From Maribacter aquivivus (GTDB lineage: Bacteria > Bacteroidota > Bacteroidia > Flavobacteriales > Flavobacteriaceae): a stretch of DNA of 64,000 bases. The notes below the pieces were generated by a model that worked only from the letters and a program-made list of their open reading frames with translations, searched no databases and was not told where the DNA came from. Shown here one piece after another: positions 60,870-64,000 of the stretch. Positions within the stretch are counted from its first letter, which is position 1. Each line of letters starts with the position of its first letter. The stretch lies in assembly GCF_900142175.1 (NCBI RefSeq), contig NZ_FQZX01000001.1:496001-560000 (forward strand), given 5' to 3'. Both the position numbers and the translations under genes were made by a program.

Positions 60870-62504
60870 CTATTGCAGTGTAGCTGGGTAGTTAGTAGGG
60901 TAATCGCCTACATTCAACAAACTACCTGAATCCGCAAAATTAGAGCCATAAGTAGCATCAATTGCCATCATAAACTCATTTGCCAACAATGCATAACCTC
61001 TAGCTGTTGGATGAATACCGTCTAAAGAGAAGGCTCCACCTGTTACTAAATTTGATTGTAAAGTGAAATCTCCACTAGTAATACCACCATTAGCTAATTG
61101 ATTCAATAAAATATTTGCATCTACAAAAGCCAAACCTGCTTGACTAGCTGTAGCTTCAATAATTTGATTAAATGCTGCCGTAGCTACCGCAATTTCTTCT
61201 TGCTCGCTAGGTATCAACACCCATTTGTCTTCTAAAGGAAGAGAGATACCTTCAACAGAAAACTGACCTGCTAATGCTTGTGGCAAACCTGCCGCCATTA
61301 AAGCACCTACAGATTCTAAATTCACAGTTCCTATTATTGCAGCACTTGGTAATACAAATAAATCTGAAGCCGTAGCTTCTCTTGTTTGACCATAAGTATT
61401 ACCCAACAATCCAGCAACTAAAGGCGCTGCCTGTGCCGGTAAGCCAAATGACTCTACAAATGCAGGGAACGTTGGACTAGCACTTAATACGCCAGCAATT
61501 TGAGCTGATAAGTCTGTTAATGTTTCATCTCTGATAACTACTTCACTTGCCTTGGTTTCAGAAAATTTAATTGAACGTTCTGGAACTCCTAAAAATTCAT
61601 AAACTTGATTTAACTGTCCGAATATTCCATTTAATGTCGCTATTTGTCCTCCAAAATCTGGATTAGTAGGATCTAAAGGATTGTGAGGTACCGTTGTAAA
61701 ATGTGGTACATCTGTAACATTAGGAATATTTGCAACTACACCCTGCGCTCCTCCAGCAGTTAATGTAGCAATTAAAGCTCCGTAACTACCATCAAAACCT
61801 TGACCTGGCGCTCCTGAAACAGGAGTTATAGGGTTTGTACCGTCACCACCTGTAGTAGCATATCCTAACACATCATTATTACCTATCCAAAGAGAGAAAA
61901 AGCTCGGTGCTTGGCTTACTGCCATTTCTAAAACACTAATATCTGGTGTTGCACCCGTCATTCTTACGAAATAAGGATTAGCAAGACCCAGTTGCACGTT
62001 AGCTATGTTACCATAACCAGGTGCTAATAAGTGAAAACTTTTTGCACCAGGTACTCCTAAATTATTAAAAGGACCTGTTGGATTGTTCAATGCAATATCA
62101 GTTGTAACCGTTACATCTCCAATCAAATCTTCTAAAGATACTGGACCTGCACCACCAAAAACCAATCTAGGGCTTTGAATTCGAGTACCAGCAAGTGCCA
62201 AACCACCAATGTTATCATTTGTTAATGGTTGAGCAAAACTACCACCACCAGCAAGACTGAATTTTTGAGAAAGTAAATTAGGAAGAGAAAGGTTCTGACT
62301 TGCTTGAAACAAGGCACCATCTGTAAAACCTGCTGTTAATGAATTTCCTAAAGAAACATAATTAGAAAAATCTGCTGATCCCGCAGTTAAGGCAGGTAGC
62401 TCTTCAGCCATTATTTCTGGCTCAAGGTCAACATCTTCAGGGTCATTACAAGCCGTAAAAGCCAATATACCTAAAGAAATGTATAAATATTTTAAGTTTT
62501 TCAT
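60870..62504 (-). CDS. SGNH/GDSL-type hydrolase lipoprotein
   Basis: A 544-residue lipoprotein (signal MKNLKYLYISLGILAFTAC, Cys19). The SGNH blocks are present but modified: block I FSNYVSLGNSLTAGFTDG near 47 (GNS for GDS), block III FFSLWIGNNDVLGYA near 205, and block V LDGIHPTARGYALLAN near 497 with catalytic Asp and His. Large Gly/Ala-rich insertions lie between blocks III and V. It probably hydrolyses esters or lipids at the cell surface. It follows a TonB receptor by 18 bases, suggesting that the pair releases and imports a lipid-like substrate. Confidence 0.85.
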   Translation of the reverse strand: MKNLKYLYISLGILAFTACNDPEDVDLEPEIMAEELPALTAGSADFSNYVSLGNSLTAGFTDGALFQASQNLSLPNLLSQKFSLAGGGSFAQPLTNDNIGGLALAGTRIQSPRLVFGGAGPVSLEDLIGDVTVTTDIALNNPTGPFNNLGVPGAKSFHLLAPGYGNIANVQLGLANPYFVRMTGATPDISVLEMAVSQAPSFFSLWIGNNDVLGYATTGGDGTNPITPVSGAPGQGFDGSYGALIATLTAGGAQGVVANIPNVTDVPHFTTVPHNPLDPTNPDFGGQIATLNGIFGQLNQVYEFLGVPERSIKFSETKASEVVIRDETLTDLSAQIAGVLSASPTFPAFVESFGLPAQAAPLVAGLLGNTYGQTREATASDLFVLPSAAIIGTVNLESVGALMAAGLPQALAGQFSVEGISLPLEDKWVLIPSEQEEIAVATAAFNQIIEATASQAGLAFVDANILLNQLANGGITSGDFTLQSNLVTGGAFSLDGIHPTARGYALLANEFMMAIDATYGSNFADSGSLLNVGDYPTNYPATLQ

Positions 62505-62522
62505 TTCAACTTTTAATTTTAA

Positions 62523-64000
62523 TTAGTTGTTAATTGTCCAAGATAGGTAGTACATAGAACCAATATATCCAGTACCGAATGCTGTGAAGTATTCTTTATT
62601 AGTAAGGTTCGTACCTCCTAATTTAAAAGTAGATTTAATACTTGGCACATCATAATTAATTTGCGCATCTACCACATGAAATTCCGGAACAACGCCATTA
62701 CCAAAAGTAGCTTCCCAGAAATAATCATCACTAAATCTGTACGACACATTAAATCCGAAATTATCAAATAACTCTTTGTTTCCAAAAGATGCCTTGAACT
62801 TGTGCTCTGGTGTGTTGAAATTCAACATTACATCTGGATTAGCCTCACGGTCAAAATCTAACTTAGTAAAGGTATAGCTACCACCTAAATCAAAGTTACC
62901 AAGTACTTTCATATCCAAACCTAAAGATGCTCCGTATGAATTTACATTTGCATCTGTATTCGTGTAAGCACTGTATGCTTGAAAATCTCCATTTGCAATT
63001 GCCGCTACAGAAAGTGCACCATCACCTGCTTCACCATAAAATGGAGCAATTACCACCTCTTGAGAAATGAAATCTTCGTAACTGTTATAATAAGTACTAA
63101 AGTCTACAACCAGCTTATTAATCTTACCTCTGTACCCAATTTCAAAAGAGGTAACTTTTTCTGGCTTAATTAAATCTGGATTAGAAACTTCTAATACTGC
63201 AGGGTTTCCTGTTTCACCAAGGGCTGTTACCGAAGCTGCAGAATATGAATTAGTATATGCAGCACCACCAGTTTGTGTAATTTGTGATGGCTGACCCAAA
63301 AGTTGACCACTGGCACTTACAGCATAATCTCTTGTATATCTGTCCAAGTTACTCTCTGCAGAACCAACAAGTATTGCTCTACCGGCATTTAAGCCTATGA
63401 AAAGATCTTGAGTAGTAGGATTTCTAAAGCCTGTTTGCGCAGATGCTCTAATATTATGATTTCTGCTCAATGTATAACCTGCAGATAATCTTGGAGAATA
63501 AAAACCATCAAAAAGCTCTGATTTATCATATCTAACCGAACCTGTTAGTTTTAAACTCTTATCACCTTCAAAAGGAAGTGTTTTTTGAACCTGAGAATAT
63601 ATTCCAAATTCAGAATACCTAATTGGTCCGTCGAAATCTGTATAGATAGTTCCTGAAGAATTTAAGTCGTATTCTCTAAAAGAACCACCTAATTGAATTT
63701 CTGCCCAATCAATTAAATGACTAAAGTTATAATTAGCATCTGCATGGTAGTATTTTGATGCATCTTGAAATTTTGAACCTGTAGATAAATCTGGATCAGC
63801 AACACTTCTATTAAAAGCTGCTTCAAATTCAGGTGAACCTGGTAAATATCGTCCAGATTCTGCTTGAGCTCTAGCGGCAGCATGTGCCTGCTCATCTGTA
63901 GCTCCTCCTAAAGTAGCCTGCACATATGTACCTGTATACTCACCGAACCAAGTATTGTCATCTTTCCATGCTCTGTTAATATTGATACCCGTAAACACCA
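62523..64000 (-). CDS. TonB-dependent receptor, C-terminal part (cut by window edge)
   Basis: The C-terminal 491 residues of an outer-membrane receptor; the N-terminal signal, plug and first strands lie beyond the window. Barrel features include RASAQTGFRNPTTQDLFIGL, NPDLIKPEKVTSFEIGYRG and the final strands GGTNLTNKEYFTAFGTGYIG ending YLSWTINN. It is directly upstream of the GDSL lipoprotein gene (18 bases) and on the same strand. Without the plug the substrate class cannot be judged. Confidence 0.9.
   Translation of the reverse strand, partial: VFTGININRAWKDDNTWFGEYTGTYVQATLGGATDEQAHAAARAQAESGRYLPGSPEFEAAFNRSVADPDLSTGSKFQDASKYYHADANYNFSHLIDWAEIQLGGSFREYDLNSSGTIYTDFDGPIRYSEFGIYSQVQKTLPFEGDKSLKLTGSVRYDKSELFDGFYSPRLSAGYTLSRNHNIRASAQTGFRNPTTQDLFIGLNAGRAILVGSAESNLDRYTRDYAVSASGQLLGQPSQITQTGGAAYTNSYSAASVTALGETGNPAVLEVSNPDLIKPEKVTSFEIGYRGKINKLVVDFSTYYNSYEDFISQEVVIAPFYGEAGDGALSVAAIANGDFQAYSAYTNTDANVNSYGASLGLDMKVLGNFDLGGSYTFTKLDFDREANPDVMLNFNTPEHKFKASFGNKELFDNFGFNVSYRFSDDYFWEATFGNGVVPEFHVVDAQINYDVPSIKSTFKLGGTNLTNKEYFTAFGTGYIGSMYYLSWTINN

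Overview
The window is a piece of a low-GC Bacteroidota chromosome, almost certainly from the family Flavobacteriaceae and probably a marine, gliding genus. The evidence is the gldD-gldE-ssb-mutY block, TonB-dependent receptors, head-GIN, DUF3127 and DUF4199 proteins, an L21 with a C-terminal extension, starts without Shine-Dalgarno sequences, and -7 boxes of the Bacteroidetes type (TAnnTTTG). I see no rRNA or tRNA gene, CRISPR array, insertion sequence or prophage.

1-7.5 kb: housekeeping genes (aat, an OB-fold DUF3127 protein, a histidine kinase, a HIT protein, greA), a degenerate Rieske-like lipoprotein, and a TonB receptor preceded by a clear TPP riboswitch, so probably a thiamine uptake receptor. 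7.6-13.4 kb: a hybrid histidine kinase convergent with an NtrC-type sigma-54 activator, followed by three related small secreted PepSY-like proteins. Two of these have sigma-54-like -24/-12 boxes, suggesting a signalling module. 13.5-17.1 kb: a tightly packed operon of phosphopantetheinyl transferase, YkoF/MTH1187-type thiamine-binding protein, PnuC-type transporter, NadR-type kinase and DUF4301 protein. 17.2-24 kb: ahcY, a DUF3332 lipoprotein, a deoxyribonucleotidase, and a TonB receptor plus beta-propeller phytase pair for phytate use. 24-31 kb: rplU-rpmA, two M16 peptidases, an adhesin-like GIN protein and an EamA exporter. 31-36.3 kb: a heavy-metal-associated domain protein, a lipoprotein, a PLP enzyme and the gliding/SSB/MutY block. 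36.3-38.5 kb: HU, a 29-residue very basic protein and an RNase E/G with a structured leader.

40-48.6 kb: biotin synthesis (bioF-DUF2007-bioD and bioA-KAS-bioB) split by an opposing GT-C type glycosyltransferase. An extra ketoacyl synthase lies between bioA and bioB, and no bioC or bioH is visible. 48.9-54 kb: a GAF/PAS protein with a histidine-kinase dimerisation domain but no ATPase domain, translationally coupled to a single-domain response regulator, then an M61 peptidase and a GNAT acetyltransferase.

54.0-57.4 kb is the main accessory patch: small immunity-like proteins, a decapitated gene end, a frameshifted gene with an abrupt base-composition change, and short palindromic repeats. I read it as a decayed polymorphic-toxin/immunity array. 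57.4-58.8 kb is a DUF2975-DUF2975-XRE operon whose promoter lies inside an inverted repeat. The window closes with atpC-atpD, separated by heptamer repeats, and a GDSL-type lipoprotein hydrolase behind a TonB receptor cut by the window edge.

The most promising uncharacterised systems are the kinase/sigma-54 activator/PepSY trio module, the ketoacyl synthase in the biotin operon, and the DUF2975-XRE operon.
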